From Agrocybe praecox (Eukaryota; Basidiomycota; Agaricomycetes; Agaricales; Agrocybaceae), in NCBI GenBank assembly GCA_964017145.1, contig OZ024840.1, positions 2,728,001-2,792,000 of the forward strand: 64,000 bases of DNA. Direction: 5' to 3'. Position numbers and translations under genes: made by a program. This document shows, piece by piece, positions 1 to 11,679 of this stretch. The first letter of the stretch is position 1; each line of letters opens with the position of its first letter. Below the pieces are notes generated by a model that had not been told where the DNA came from, made no database searches, and was given only the letters and a program-made list of their open reading frames with translations.

Positions 1-1731
1 GCACTTTTATCAAGAGATTCCAGCGCGATAAGTTTGCAGTAATTTGCAACGGTAAAATATCTGTGACGTCGTTCCCGACCGCTGGTTTCCATTAGAGATG
101 CAATACGTAAGTCATGCAAATTCGGTGGTGGGTGGAATTTGTCTGCGCGAGTCAGAAGAAGTTCAATTGTGCGTTTGTCAAAATGGCACAAGGCTGTAGA
201 GAGTTCCTAACGAAGAAAAATTTTAAGCACAGTGAAAAGATCTGAAAAAAAATCCACAGTACGTTGAGGGTCATACCAACAGTACCAGAGTCTTGCAAAT
301 GGTTGATAATCTGTTTAATGAGTGTAGTATCAACCTTGATCCCATTTTGTGCTGCAGAAAGGACACGTCAGTATGTGAGGTAGGTTTCACTGCAATTGCC
401 TAATCACACTCGAGAGGTATATCATCCATGTCTTCATCTGGATCGGAAAGCACAAGACCACTATCTGTAGGGGTCGACGTCCGCTTGACTAAACGGAAGC
501 ATTTCACAGATTTGCTCTGGGATTTCTTTTTGTTGCTAGGAACAACCACTTTTTCTACAAGACCTTGTTGGACCATTTCTCGTATCCTGCTTTGGAAAAA
601 TCTTCGATCGGTCTTCGTTGGATTCGAGAATCCCTAAGATAATGTCAGTAAACACACGACAGTCGCAAGCAAGGAAGATTACAGACCAGGGTTATAAGCA
701 TGTTAGTTGAAGCGTGGATGTTATTCTTCGAAGCTTTCAAAAGCCTGATCACACGTGCACTGATGAGCAGTAGACTCGACAAATGACGAGCGTCAATTGG
801 GGTGAAATCCAGCGCAGCGACATCCTCCACTTCGTCGTCTTCTTCACCAAAATCCACATCTTCATTGGCAGTTTTGTTGCGCAATGTTTCGGCCTGGATT
901 TCTTCGTCGCGAATTTCCTTCCATGAAGAACTGCGCTCAAAGAAATACTTGTGGATGCAAAAATGAGTCCCTACACCGCCGCGTCGTACTTTCATGCTAA
1001 AGCCATGTGAGCAGTACACATGAATGTCAAAGATGAAGCGCATACATGTGGTTCAAAGACATCAGTTGCTGAACAAGATAGAAACATGTCTTTTGATCGT
1101 AGCCAGATTTTTTCCCGAGGTCAACAACAGTGACACCGGAATCTCTTCCTCGTGTGATTATCTGAAGGGCAGAATAAACCATTGGGCTCATTTTCGACGG
1201 CTAAAGTCAAGTCAGTGAAGGGTGAGGAAATAACTTTCAACCTACTAACTCGGATGTGAGAGCCAGTGATTGCTTCAAAGATTGCATCAGGTTCAACCGC
1301 CATTCTTAGTCTACTGCCGTAGATGTCCCTCAACGTATCAAGTGGTGTAGTCTTTGGCTCCGGGATAGGGTCTAACTTGGGAGGGCTCTTCTTTACTTCG
1401 TCTTCTCCACGAGCTTTTGCTTTGCGTTTAGCACTAGTCTGGGGAGCAATCCACACTTCAGAAGTAACTCCATGAGGAACAACTCCGACCAGAACAGTGG
1501 ATTGTTGAACGATGAGGGACCATATGTATGTGCAAAATGGGTCATCGGGGTTTTGTGCATGAGATGTATTGTTGTGTGCATAAAAATCGACTATAAAATC
1601 CTTTAGGCGTGATACATCGCAACCTGCAAAGATATTTTCCATTGAAGGAGATCAAAATAAGTTAACAGGCGCTTACCGAGATCCCCGTCAAAAGCTAGCT
1701 CTCGAAGACAATGGTGTAGGAGTTCATCCAT
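1..1731 (-). CDS. TFC3: TFIIIC B-block-binding subunit, N-terminal part (runs off left edge)
   Basis: Homolog of the largest TFIIIC subunit (yeast Tfc3/tau138, human GTF3C1), which binds the B box of tRNA genes to recruit TFIIIB and RNA polymerase III. The start at 1731 gives MDELLHHCLRELAFDGDLG, a typical family N-terminus; an intron then leads to CDVSRLKDFIVDFYAH. Later exons carry a winged-helix B-block segment (ALQIITRGRDSGVTVVDLG, then KKSGYDQKTCFYLVQQL), the family block VGTHFCIHKYFFERS and, near the window edge, LMETSGRERRHRYFTVANY. At least five introns of about 50-80 nt are needed, one of them removing an in-frame stop near 390. The 3' end lies outside the window. A five-codon upstream ORF (1724-1738) overlaps the start. 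Identity is firm; exact exon edges are less so. Confidence 0.85.
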
Positions 1732-2083
1732 TGGACATAATATGAAGTCCAGCAACTTATTGTAAACTTCGTTGCGTAAGAAGTTGATTTACGGTAAGCC
1801 TTCGCTCGTCTATAAACGTCTTGTAAGAGGTGCTGTATGATTATACGGGGAGAGAGTCAAGAAACAAGAATAAGTTATGGTGGTACAAGAAGATTCAAGA
1901 GGGTAAATGAAGAGTCGTCATAATCGTTGTACTAGATATTTTCAGTGCAGTGGGACCAAGGCCCAAGCTCGAATAAACAAAGAAGATAAGATAAGATGTA
2001 GATTCTTAATTTAGCGCGCCAAGGTAAGGTAAATGAAATCCTATATTTATTGTACATTTATACATTCGAGGTCTTCAATAACA
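1732..2083. other. Intergenic, TFC3 promoter side and carbonic anhydrase 3' flank
   Basis: Upstream flank of the TFIIIC gene and downstream flank of the carbonic anhydrase gene, both on the minus strand. It is AT-rich with short A/T runs, and no ORF, RNA gene or repeat is visible. Confidence 0.5.
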
Positions 2084-2819
2084 TTAAACAATCTTCTTGA
2101 CCTGCGAAATCATCAGTTAGTCGCAATATAGCATCATAATATATATATACCTTCGCCGTGTTAACATCGTACACCCAACCGGTAAGAACAGTATCCTGCA
2201 GAATCAGTGGACTCTCCCTTAAGAACTTGACGTCATTTCTGACACTATCCTCCAAATTTTCAAATGGAAGGAAATCAGTTTGGTCAGCCTGCTTGGCTGC
2301 TTCAGGAGTCTCCGCTTTGACTTTGACTCGTAGTTCCTCGTTCGTGAAGGTCAGCATTCCGCAATCCGTGTGGTGGAACACAGCCACTTCGCGGGTGCCA
2401 AGTAAGCGTTGGGAAACGACGATACTTCGCAGAGCGTCTTTGCTAGTTGTATTCGAAGCAGGTAAATTGGTTGTCTCGGTTTATAGACGTGTCGTTGAAC
2501 TCACGCAGAACCTCCCGCGTTACGAATAATATGGGCATCCCCTAAATCAATACCAAGCTGCGAAGCTGGTCTACATTCCAATAAGGTCAGCTACTACTGG
2601 AGAAGAACGAACAGGGTTATCAGAAACTCACTCGATACGAGCGTCCATGCATGTCACTGCAAAGAAGGATACAAACATTAAAATGGTTCAGGATACGGAA
2701 GTGGCTGGATTTGACTTGCCAACGATATAGTGCTTTGCTGGGGGCAAGGCAAGGTCACCTTTGTCAAATGTAGAAGCATAAGCTCCGTTTGAGGAAATAA
2801 ATTGTTCATGAGCGGGCAT
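2084..2819 (-). CDS. Beta-class carbonic anhydrase
   Basis: Zinc enzyme interconverting CO2 and bicarbonate. Spliced exons give about 170 residues starting MPAHEQFISSNGAYASTFDK. They include VTCMDARID (zinc Cys and the Cys-x-Asp-x-Arg dyad), GDAHIIRNAGGSA, DALRSIVVSQRLLGTRE and HHTDCGMLTF (zinc His and Cys). The tail is FENLEDSVRNDVKFL and GWVYDVNTAKVKKIV. The pattern fits the small bacterial-like (Rv1284-type) beta clade found in fungi, without a clear targeting peptide. Intron 1 (2657-2719) must start with GC (TTG/GCAAGT) to keep the CMDAR frame. The last coding exon is only 18 nt, so a simple ORF call would end at 2058 with the wrong C-terminus. It is divergent from the RINT1 gene. Confidence 0.88.
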
Positions 2820-3158
2820 TGTGGATGTAGGCGATTTTTACGCAGTGTGGGGAAGAAAGAGATAAAGTACCACGAACAGACAGAGGACCTGTAATATAAG
2901 AGATTCAGAAAAACAAAAGCCCCTTTCGCTGAACATAATGGCGCAATCCAGGTCTTGTATGGCGTGGATAAATAGAAAATGAAAAGCCTCATAAGTGCAA
3001 CCTGCGGTACATAGGCACTTAGTAAAGTGGATGGTCGGTAACTTGAAGTTGGGGGGAAGACCGGTTCCCAGGCTGGGTCTATATTTATGTCGCGTTCAAA
3101 CAGCCGTGTAAACACTCTATTGCTGTCGTCACACTCTTGCTCACTCTCGGATATCACG
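2820..3158. other. Divergent promoter region, carbonic anhydrase / RINT1
   Basis: The 339 nt between two divergent start codons. A TATA-like element lies at 3080-3087. The open frames running through this stretch on both strands show no recognisable protein. Confidence 0.5.
3080..3087 (+). promoter_or_regulatory. TATA-like element upstream of RINT1/Tip20
   Basis: TATATTTA lies 72 nt upstream of the chosen ATG at 3159, a spacing compatible with a TATA box and a short 5' UTR. Inferred from sequence only. Confidence 0.3.
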
Positions 3159-6152
3159 ATGTCTTCCAGTCAACTCAAAGCTCTGCTTCAACCTGTTGAT
3201 TCCCAAAAGTCCTACGACAAAGCAAGAGACTCATTAAATGCACGATTTAAATCAATGGATGACTTGGATGAGCTTGACGCTACAGTGATGCAATTCAAGG
3301 AACGTCAAGATGAACTGAAGGAGAACGTATGTTAATGTCCATTGGCTTGCTTCAAGGGCTAAATTCACCTTGCTAGAATAGTTAAACGTCTCGCAGACCC
3401 ACATTGATGCCTTCATTAAGAATTCTCGAGACCAAGTAACATCACACATGAATACGGCAAAGGAATTGTCCCTTCTTCGACATTCCCTGAATGACGAGCT
3501 TTCAGATTTAACACGAGACTTAGTATCCCTCCAGTATAATGGGACGCAGGAGCCACGGCTGCTAGAGGACCTTGAGACTCTGCATCGAAACTTGAAAGAA
3601 TTGCAGACTGTCAAACAATACATACAAGTGATTGAACGTGTCCTGAAGCTAAGGTATCTTGTGTGTTCACCATTCTTAATTTCTTGCTTATGAGCGATTA
3701 GCGAAGAAGCTCTTGATCAAGTGGAGAAAGCTAAAGTCATTTCAATCGAGTCCTTAAAGGGCTATCGATCACTCCAATCCTACGTTTCTACAGTTATACA
3801 GTCTTGCTCGACGATCGAGAACGATGCGGAAACTCAGCGTCTAAGCCTCGTCACGTTCCTCGAAAATACTCGGGATAAGAGCTGGGCAGACATTAAATGG
3901 ACTCTTTTCAGGTGAGTATTATACCGTAATATCATACTTTCGAAATTAATATGGTGCATTCTAGCTCACTAATAACTGCGGCGGAGAAGTTCAGTTGGCC
4001 TTCACCCGTACAATATGCTGCCGTTCCATCGCAAGAACGAAAATCTTTTGAATTGGCATTTTTGAACCTTTTGCGTCTCCAAAGCATGTGAGTGTTGGCC
4101 ATTCCTCAGGGCCGTTTATTGTTAACATGAGGTATTAGTGGTAAAGAAATACATGAAAGACCTCACCCGTCAGACAAAGACGGAATATACGCATTACAAG
4201 CCTTGGTCCAGCCAATATCCCTGCGTTTCAAGTACCATTTCGAAGGCTCAAGACAGACTAATAAGCTCGACAAGGTGATTTTATACTCAAACTGTTCTCC
4301 ATAATTCCGACTCATTGGGTTTACTAGCCCGAGTGGTATCTTACCCACGTACAGAATGTCAGCCACGAACACGCGCATTTCATGAACACGGTCATCCAGA
4401 AATTGCTGGACAAGACGGAATACAAAGAAATTTCAGCATGGGTTTGTTTTACCTTTTCTATGGATATTGCAGACAGCCTAACAAATTAACCAATTATTAG
4501 AAAGAATTCACTCAGCTTCTCTTGCCGTTGCTGAGTAGGAAACTCAAGAAAACAATGCCATCGCTGCTGGACCACCCTTCTCTTCTTGCTCATACGATAT
4601 ACCAAGCTCTCGCATTTGACGCTTCCATGATGGAAGAAGGTTTCGATTTTGAAGGGACGTCGATTTCCCAACAAGGGTCGAAATGGGATGGCATCAGCCA
4701 AGCTATACTTGGGAATCCTGACTGGTTTGAAACATGGCTAGCTGCAGAAAGGCAGTGTAAGTCTTTTCAATTACTACGTCAATATCATATCTAAATGTGA
4801 TTTAGTCGCAGAAGGACAATATAACGATACCATCAACGCAAACGATGCGTGGATTATATCTGACGAGGTGGACAACGACCACCAAGCACGAGATTTGCGA
4901 CCAACTGTCTCTTCGCGCAGAATCAAGTCATTAATCGAGCAAGTCACGGGTAAGCCTCCTTTCCAGGTACAATTTTTGGCTCTTGAACATTTTAATTTCA
5001 TTCCTGTAGATCGTTATTCGCCCCTTCCACATGCGGTCCAGAAGGCACACTTTCTTCTTATCATCCAACTCCCGTTACTAGATGCATACCACAGTCGCAT
5101 ATCTTCATCGCTGGTGGCTTTCGAAACCCTGTCCTCCATTTTTGTCCGCTCAGTGCCAGGAGCCCTCACCTTTAGCGTACGAGAAACAGCTGCACAGGAC
5201 GACCCTAGAAATCGCACTAGCGGAACTGCAGGCTCAAATAGTCTTTGCAAAGCTTTGCTGAGTGCTACATACATAAAATCATGTTTAGACGATTGGGGTG
5301 AAGACATGGTACCCTTTTCTCCATCTTCCTACCCCACCGATATGTTGCTGAACCGATCTTAGTTTTTCCTCCAGCTATGGACAGAACTTGGCACGGACGA
5401 GAGTTTACGACACTGGGCTCAGACAAGCTCGTATTTGCCAGACCTGGACAACCTTGATTCGTCTTCCCCAGGGGAAACTGTCTTTAGCGAGATGGTTTCT
5501 AGATACAGCCAATTGTCTACTCGTGCAGAAGACATGATCGTGCAGCTTGTCTGCAGTGAAGTAGAAAGTGGGCTGAGAGCTCATCGTAATGCAGTCTCCA
5601 GGTATGCACACAAGCTATTCATTCTAGAGCAAATTACTAATCCATCTCGCGATAACCAGCACCTCACCAGTCACTGAATCCTTGGAATTTGCACTCTCGC
5701 AGACTTTGTTGGAACCCATAGGACTGATGTCCTCTCACTTAATACTACTTCGCGCGACCCTTCCCATAACCATGTTCACGGTCATTTACAGGCGCATAGC
5801 CCAGCGTCTCGCTGAACATATTTTGCACCATCAGATCATGTATAGAGGGCATTTCTCTCTCCAAGAAGGTAAAGCGACACGCGCTGAATGCGAATTATGG
5901 GTGGAAACCTGCTACGCTGCAGTTGAAGGTGCATTAGGAGGCGGTCACCAACGAATCCAGGCGCCTTGGAGCAAGGTACTGGAGGCAAGCAGGATAGTTG
6001 CCTTGGAAGGCGAAGCCTGGGAAAAGATCTGCGAGGCCACTTTTGGAGCGTCGGGAGATGCAGAATGGGAGGAGATGATCATCGAATTAGTCGGCTTGTC
6101 AGAAATAGCAAGAGACGAAGTAGGAGCTATTCTCAAACGACGACAGAACTGA
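3159..6152 (+). CDS. TIP20: RINT1/Tip20 family protein, Dsl1 (NRZ) tethering complex subunit
   Basis: Subunit of the ER-resident Dsl1/NRZ complex, which tethers COPI vesicles returning from the Golgi. Splicing about ten introns of roughly 50-70 nt gives about 800 residues, the usual RINT1 length. The N-terminal 250 residues are helical and charged, including [19 protein letters not shown], as expected for the coiled-coil part. The central and C-terminal parts match the RINT-1/TIP-1 fold: [19 protein letters not shown] with FDFEG and [14 protein letters not shown], then [18 protein letters not shown] and the C-terminal [19 protein letters not shown]. The start at 3159 was chosen because it opens [12 protein letters not shown] and follows a TATA-like box; an upstream in-frame ATG at 3087 is less likely. 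Its partner Sec39 is encoded at 52.7-55.8 kb. The 3' end converges on the CSL gene. Confidence 0.88.
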
Positions 6153-6327
6153 ACAATGCATCATCCTATAATTTATCCCGGCGAAAATTCGAATACAAAT
6201 ATACACGAGAGAGAGAGAAAAAAAGTAAACGGTAAAAAAAGAAAAATAAGAGATATTCAATCATTGCAAAGCAAAAACAACGACAACACAATCACAGATT
6301 AGCGGAACAAACAATATAAGATCCTGA

Positions 6328-8699
6328 TCACATAACTCTCAGAGTCCAACCGTGCGTACCATCAGCCGCGGCAGCAGCTTGGGCAGCAGCGATCCAATTA
6401 GCATCCACATTTCCTGAAGGCCCATTGACTTGATGGCCAGCCATGCCTCCGAGCTCCATCGTCTGGAACACATTCTCGCACGTTATTGTACGTCCCGAAT
6501 GGTATCCGACGCCATCCGTCGGACGAATGAACAACAACGGTAAACTACGCCCAGCTATAGACGGAATAGGAAGTGGTGGTGGCGGCGCTGATGAGCCTTC
6601 AGCATTCTCCGGCTGTGGTGTTGGTTTGTTTCCGTTGGGCACCAAGTGCGGGGTAGGAAGCGCATCGTCTTCCAACGCTTTAATAACATCGGCCAGCGGA
6701 GGTAGCTCAGCCATGACGACGGTGTGCAGAGGGGCGGCCCCATATCTGACTCCGTGCATGCCCGGAGATGATGGTGCATCATCACGACCATCCAAAGGTT
6801 GGTTTGAAGCAATAAAAGAGTTCACAGAAGTCAGTGGACCAGCAGAAGGGGATTGAAAGATTCGAAGAGGTAACGGTCCGAGATTGCCCAGGTAAACATC
6901 CAGAGGTGATTGTTGTCGCGTGGTAGGATTCGTAAAGAAGAAGTTCGAGACAGTAAGCTCGACAGTGTGAGAGGGAGGTCGATAAACAGGAGCTGTAAAC
7001 AACGTGGGAAATGGCGTGATGGGTAATTCTGGTATAGTGTTGTTTTGGCCGAAAGCATCAAAGAAAGTATATTGGAATTTTGCTAAATATACAAGGTTAG
7101 ACATGACATTATCATAGTAGAAGGAAGATACGTACAGATACCAACGATGGTCCAGCATAAATAGTCGTCTACTTCATCACATACGATGCGGAAGCCTTCT
7201 TTGATCTCTTCCCGGACACGAGGGGATTGGAATAACAGAGGATGAGTGCCGGCTTGGGACGACATTCCGGGTGCTGGTGGTGCAACGACGCCTGGAGTAC
7301 CGGGTATTGGACCAGCAGCCGAAAGATAATGCCGTGAACCATCGGGGTTAACGCGCTGAAGGGCGATCTTCTGCATTTGACTCACAGGTCCGCCTTCATC
7401 ATGAGTAACTTTGCCCTTGTCGACTTTGCGGATTATGAGGGGCGATGTCGAGATACCAGAATGTGTGTCCGACAGCACAATTTCGCACCCATAAGTGACG
7501 GGCTGAGGACCGGCGGCTACACAACAAAATTAATTAGTAAAAAAGAGACGAGACCCTGGCCATCACATGATGACGTACCAACTGATGCCCCTCCGAGCCC
7601 ACCTGGCTTACGGACAACATTGACGTTGAACGCAGACCATGCGACGTTACTCGCACATAGCTGAGCGTGATCGATAGTCATATACTTCGTACGCACGGTC
7701 TGAGAGTTGATTCGGTTGAAGAGAGACACTGGGCCTCCGGCAAGGATGCACGATGAGATGTTACGCGTCTTCGCCGTCTTTTTGGAAGGCTTGGAGATGA
7801 TAGTAACTGGTGCAGAGTCGAAAGTAGCCCAGATTCGACCACGAGACGGATGATCGTTTTCAGGGGTAACGGGTGGCGGAGGAGGCTCAGCAATATCTAG
7901 GGACAACTGAAAGCTCTTGGCTTTGGCAGTGCCGGTAACGTGAAGAAACTTGAAGCTAGCAGTCATGTTGCCATCCAACGAAGACTTTTGCTGGAATGAG
8001 CGCTCTCCGGCTTCCGATACTATGGCCATGGAAAGTTGTTGCTGACGCATATGCCACACAGGGCCTTCTATATGGACGACCGGAGGAGGGCACAGGAATC
8101 GTTTCTCACTTCCATACGACTTTTGAGCAACAGCCGCGTGCAGACAAATGACAGTGGTCATGGGCATAACGCGTGATGGGTCCTGAGATACATGGTCGCG
8201 AACGATACGTCTGATCTTGCTGTGAGGGTCCTCTTGTTCGCCATCATCGAGTTTGCGCTTGCTAGAGGAAGCCTGTCGGAAAACCGAGTAAGGCACGCAG
8301 ATACGTGAAGAATACAAGGTCGACTTGCCTGTGCAACTGCAACTGGCGGTTGTTGCCATGAATGTGAAGGCACCACGTCCTTGTTGGCTGTCAATATTGA
8401 CTGTATAGAAGCATTTGGATCTTGAGACGGTATATGGGGGGACGAATGGGAAGATGAGGGCGTGTGCGAGTTGTTGTTATTGAGGTGAGATTCAGTATGG
8501 ACCTAAAAGAGCGTGTCGCAGCACGGTTTGAATTAGAGATAAAGCAAAAGAAAATTTCCAAGCAAAAATTTGGATTTGCCTGTGATGGGGTATCTTCGCG
8601 GTGATGACTATCGCTCTGGTGGGTGAGCTGAGAGACGGAGGCCATGTGTAGATGATGGTCAAGAAAGAAAGGATCCTGAGCACCCGTCGTCTGCGCCAT
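6328..8699 (-). CDS. CSL (CBF1/Su(H)/Lag-1) family transcription factor
   Basis: Sequence-specific DNA-binding factor related to Notch effector RBPJ; fungi have CSL proteins but no Notch. About 710 residues after four introns. A Ser/His-rich N-terminal region of about 100 residues precedes the Rel-like domain TVICLHAAVAQKSYGSEKRF (near residues 138-158, RBPJ TVLILHAKVAQKSYG). The beta-trefoil segment includes ISKPSKKTAKTRNISSCILA, then SLFNRINSQTVRTKYM, and the C-terminal part has VTYGCEIVLSDTHSG, FQYTFFDAFG and an Ig-like end. The short N-terminus suggests the fungal F1 (Cbf11-like) class. Introns at 8503-8579 and 8273-8328 both need GC donors (CAG/GCAAAT and CAG/GCAAGT). Low-complexity Pro/Ala insertions occur in the C-terminal domain. 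Confidence 0.9.
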
Positions 8700-8924
8700 T
8701 TCCTTACAGGCGTGAGAGTAAGACGTGGGTGGGAATTTCTTAAACTCCCTCCTCCGTGAGAGTTTTGTTCCTCAACAACAGTCACATTTCTCACGCTGTC
8801 ACCGTATGTCACCTGATTCCAAAAAATATGATATGTCATATGCTACTACCTGCTACTACTAGTAGTCCACAAAAAAAGTCCAAGAATTATATGGTAGGTT
8901 ATATATTAGAAAGTCGTCCATTTT

Positions 8925-11630
8925 TCAACTCAAAAAGTCCCTGCTTTTCCGCCGTCCGTCCTGTGGGAATGGTACTCCGCCGGCATTCATCCTCCGAGAT
9001 TCACGCTTCGTCGACCGCTCTTCTTTGACGCCCATCTCGGCATCCTGTTGATACCGCTGCCAGTCTTCTACTTTCATCGTTGACAGCCGCCGCGAGGTTG
9101 ACCCGCCCTGATTGGCCAGCTTGTCTGCGCTCAACGACCGCGAATGTCGTGCCTGCATCGATGGTCGTCCACTAGCGGCCGTCTCTAGTAGGTCTGGACT
9201 GCCACTCTTTCTTCTTTTCTCCAGCGCCGCTGCTTTTTCAGCCTGTCGTTTTGTCACCGCTTCCTTTTCGAGGGCTTTCGAACGTTCCCATCGTTGACGA
9301 GCAGCCTCTAGCTCGGCATGTTCTTTTTCTGCCTGTGTCAATGGTGCCTGCATATCCCTCAGTTTCTCTCGATGCCGTTCAGTAAGTTCTTCGAATGTAC
9401 GGGTCCGAGTAGCTACCTGAGGAACCGGAGCAACAATGTTGTTGTTATTCGAGTGTCGACGCGGTGGGAGGATAGTAACTGGACCAGCAGGAGCAACTCT
9501 GTTATTCGCTAACCTTGCAAGGGGGACGTCTTCTGATGAATTTGAACTAGCTGCTAATGCGCTTTCTCTTCTCTGTCGTCTTTGTAGAGCTTCTTGGACA
9601 GCAGTTGCTATCGGTGCTCGAGGGGCAGGGGTAACAATCTGAGTGGTCGCAATAGGGGGTGTTACGCCGGCCGGTGGCTGAAGTAACTTGCGCTCCTGGA
9701 TATACGTATCCCAGTCAGGATCCTTCAATGGTACACTTGTAGGCCGAGAAATGGGATCATTAGTTGAGGAGTTGCGCAGGAGTTCCATAGAATGAACACG
9801 AGGCCGAGGAGCAGTTTCTCGAGGAGGTCGGGCATGAGAAGCCGGTTGGAGGGCATTGGTGGCGTCTACACTGAGAGTCCGCTTTGAGGCAAAGGATGGA
9901 CGACGGGAATGTTCTGAAGATGAGGGGGGTACAGGTGTCTCCGACTTGAGGATATCTATGGAACGCCTAATGGTCTGTATTTCTGCGAGTAACTCCTGTT
10001 TGCGCTTGAAATCCACCAACTCTGCTGCGGTGACTTCAACAGGACGAGAGAGGACTTCATTGTCCATAAAACTAGATGGGACGTTTTGCTGGATTGGATC
10101 GCCGACATCAATAGTAGGTAAACCGGTGGGTGTGCTCTTTCTGGCAGCGCGTTTGATATCATCGTCAGATGGTGGTGCTACCTTGAAATCAGAAAGGCGT
10201 TTGGTATCCGAGTCACTATCCATATCCTTGATAAGGGGAGTGGTGCTGTCATGCCTTCCATGCTTGAAGAGGGTTGGATGTTCCTTCTCCCAGGCATCGC
10301 GTTCTTGATCAACGTCAGCAAACCTAGTTGCAGCGCGGAGTTCAGCTTCTTCGTCGCGTTTCCTGGTTTCCTCGGCTATTTCCTCCAACTTCCTTTGAAG
10401 AACTTTGAGTACGCGGAGTTGCACTGCCATTCCCATCAAAGCGACGGCACCGATAAGGCCGAGCTCGATCTGCATGGTTTGCGAGACGGGGAACTGGATC
10501 CCGTGGTCGGAATATCTTGGAAATAGCGCTGGAAAGCCTAGGTTCCATATGTAAAACTAGCGGATGATATGAATAGACTAAAACTGAATAGGATGGAGTA
10601 AACAGACCTCCTTCAAACCAGCAGTCGTGAAGCAATCAACGCCTAGCATGAAAGAGGTAGCACCGACAAAGGCCGTGGAAATGAGGAGTGCATGGTAGTG
10701 GATCTGATGGAGAGGTGGCGAGAGAAAGTTTTAAGAGGTAATATAAAGCGAGGTGGAGAAAAATAGACAAACCTTGGGTATGGTAGAAAGAGCGAACCCG
10801 ATGACAGCACATCCTGAGAAAACGGATTTGAATAGATATATAAAATAGCGATAACGGAGAAAACATACCGATGTAGAGGATCCACCTGAAACCGATGGAT
10901 CTGATGAGACCGCCGTTCTGGAAACACTGGATCCACAGAGCAAATGCTAGACCGCCCCAAGCACCAATGCCATACCTAGCCCCCTTCCAAAAGAAGATTG
11001 CGACTCCGCCACCTGCGATTCCAGCTACGGAACAGGCGAGAACAAACATTCCACGAAGAGTACTGTTGGGAGGGTTGATGGCAGGAATGACGCCAAACTT
11101 GAGAATGAGAACGAGACAGATGAGAGAGAGGGTATAGAAACCGATTAAAAAGAAAGAAGTCCTAGGCGTTGTGAATGAAAAGTGAGAAAAATGATAAGAA
11201 AACCAAAATACCATCTGTTTTTGTGGCCCCAGAAGGCAGAAGGGAGACCGGTCAAAATGAGAACGACACCAAGGACGGCAAAGGCGGGATCAACCTTGGT
11301 AGCCTATGACGATATGAGCAAGGTGAAGAACGGAAGGGAAAAAACACGGACCAGAACGAGGGGATCTGGGGTCGGAGAAGGGGAAGGGGAAAGGGTGGGA
11401 GTGGGAGTAGGAGTGGAGGAAGTCGGGACTATGGTATAGGTGACATTGGAGACAACGGGAAGGACGGTGACGAGCTGAGTTGGCTGGTTTCCTGAGCGAG
11501 TGGGGATTGTGAGAGTGACAGAGGCAGTTGTGAGAGAGAGGGAGAAAGAAGTAGAGTCCTGAGCAAAGACGGAGAAGGGAAAGAGGAAAAGGAGGAGGAA
11601 GAGGAACATGGGAAGAGGCAAAGAGACCAA
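8925..11630 (-). CDS. DUF4203 (TMEM198-like) multi-pass membrane protein with long cytosolic tail
   Basis: Integral membrane protein of unknown function. The first exon encodes a hydrophobic signal sequence (MFLFLLLFLFPFSVFAQ from 11609; a longer start at 11630 adds seven residues), then a Ser/Thr/Pro-rich luminal stretch. The membrane domain follows: DPAFAVLGVVLILTGLPSAF, TSFFLIGFYTLSLICLVLIL, GMFVLACSVAGIAGGGVAIF and more TM segments, matching DUF4203. After the last TM (LGLIGAVALMGMAVQLRVL) comes a cytosolic tail of about 480 residues with two acidic/basic coiled-coil stretches (KLEEIAEETRKRDEEAELR; HREKLRDMQAPLTQAEKEHA) and Ser/Pro-rich linkers. Total is about 790 residues over about six exons. 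The ATG lies only 49 nt after the helicase stop codon. Fold assignment is good; function is unknown. Confidence 0.8.
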
Positions 11631-11650
11631 GTTGAGTCGGGTGAGGAGTA

Positions 11651-11663
11651 TTTAATATATAAG
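11651..11663 (-). promoter_or_regulatory. TATA-like element between helicase stop and DUF4203 start
   Basis: On the minus strand CTTATATATTAAA sits 21-33 nt upstream of the ATG at 11630 and 42-54 nt upstream of the ATG at 11609. If it is a TATA box the transcript would begin near 11630, favouring the 11609 start. The element is inside the 49-nt gap after the helicase gene. Confidence 0.3.
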
Positions 11664-11679
11664 GGAATTACTAGATTAG

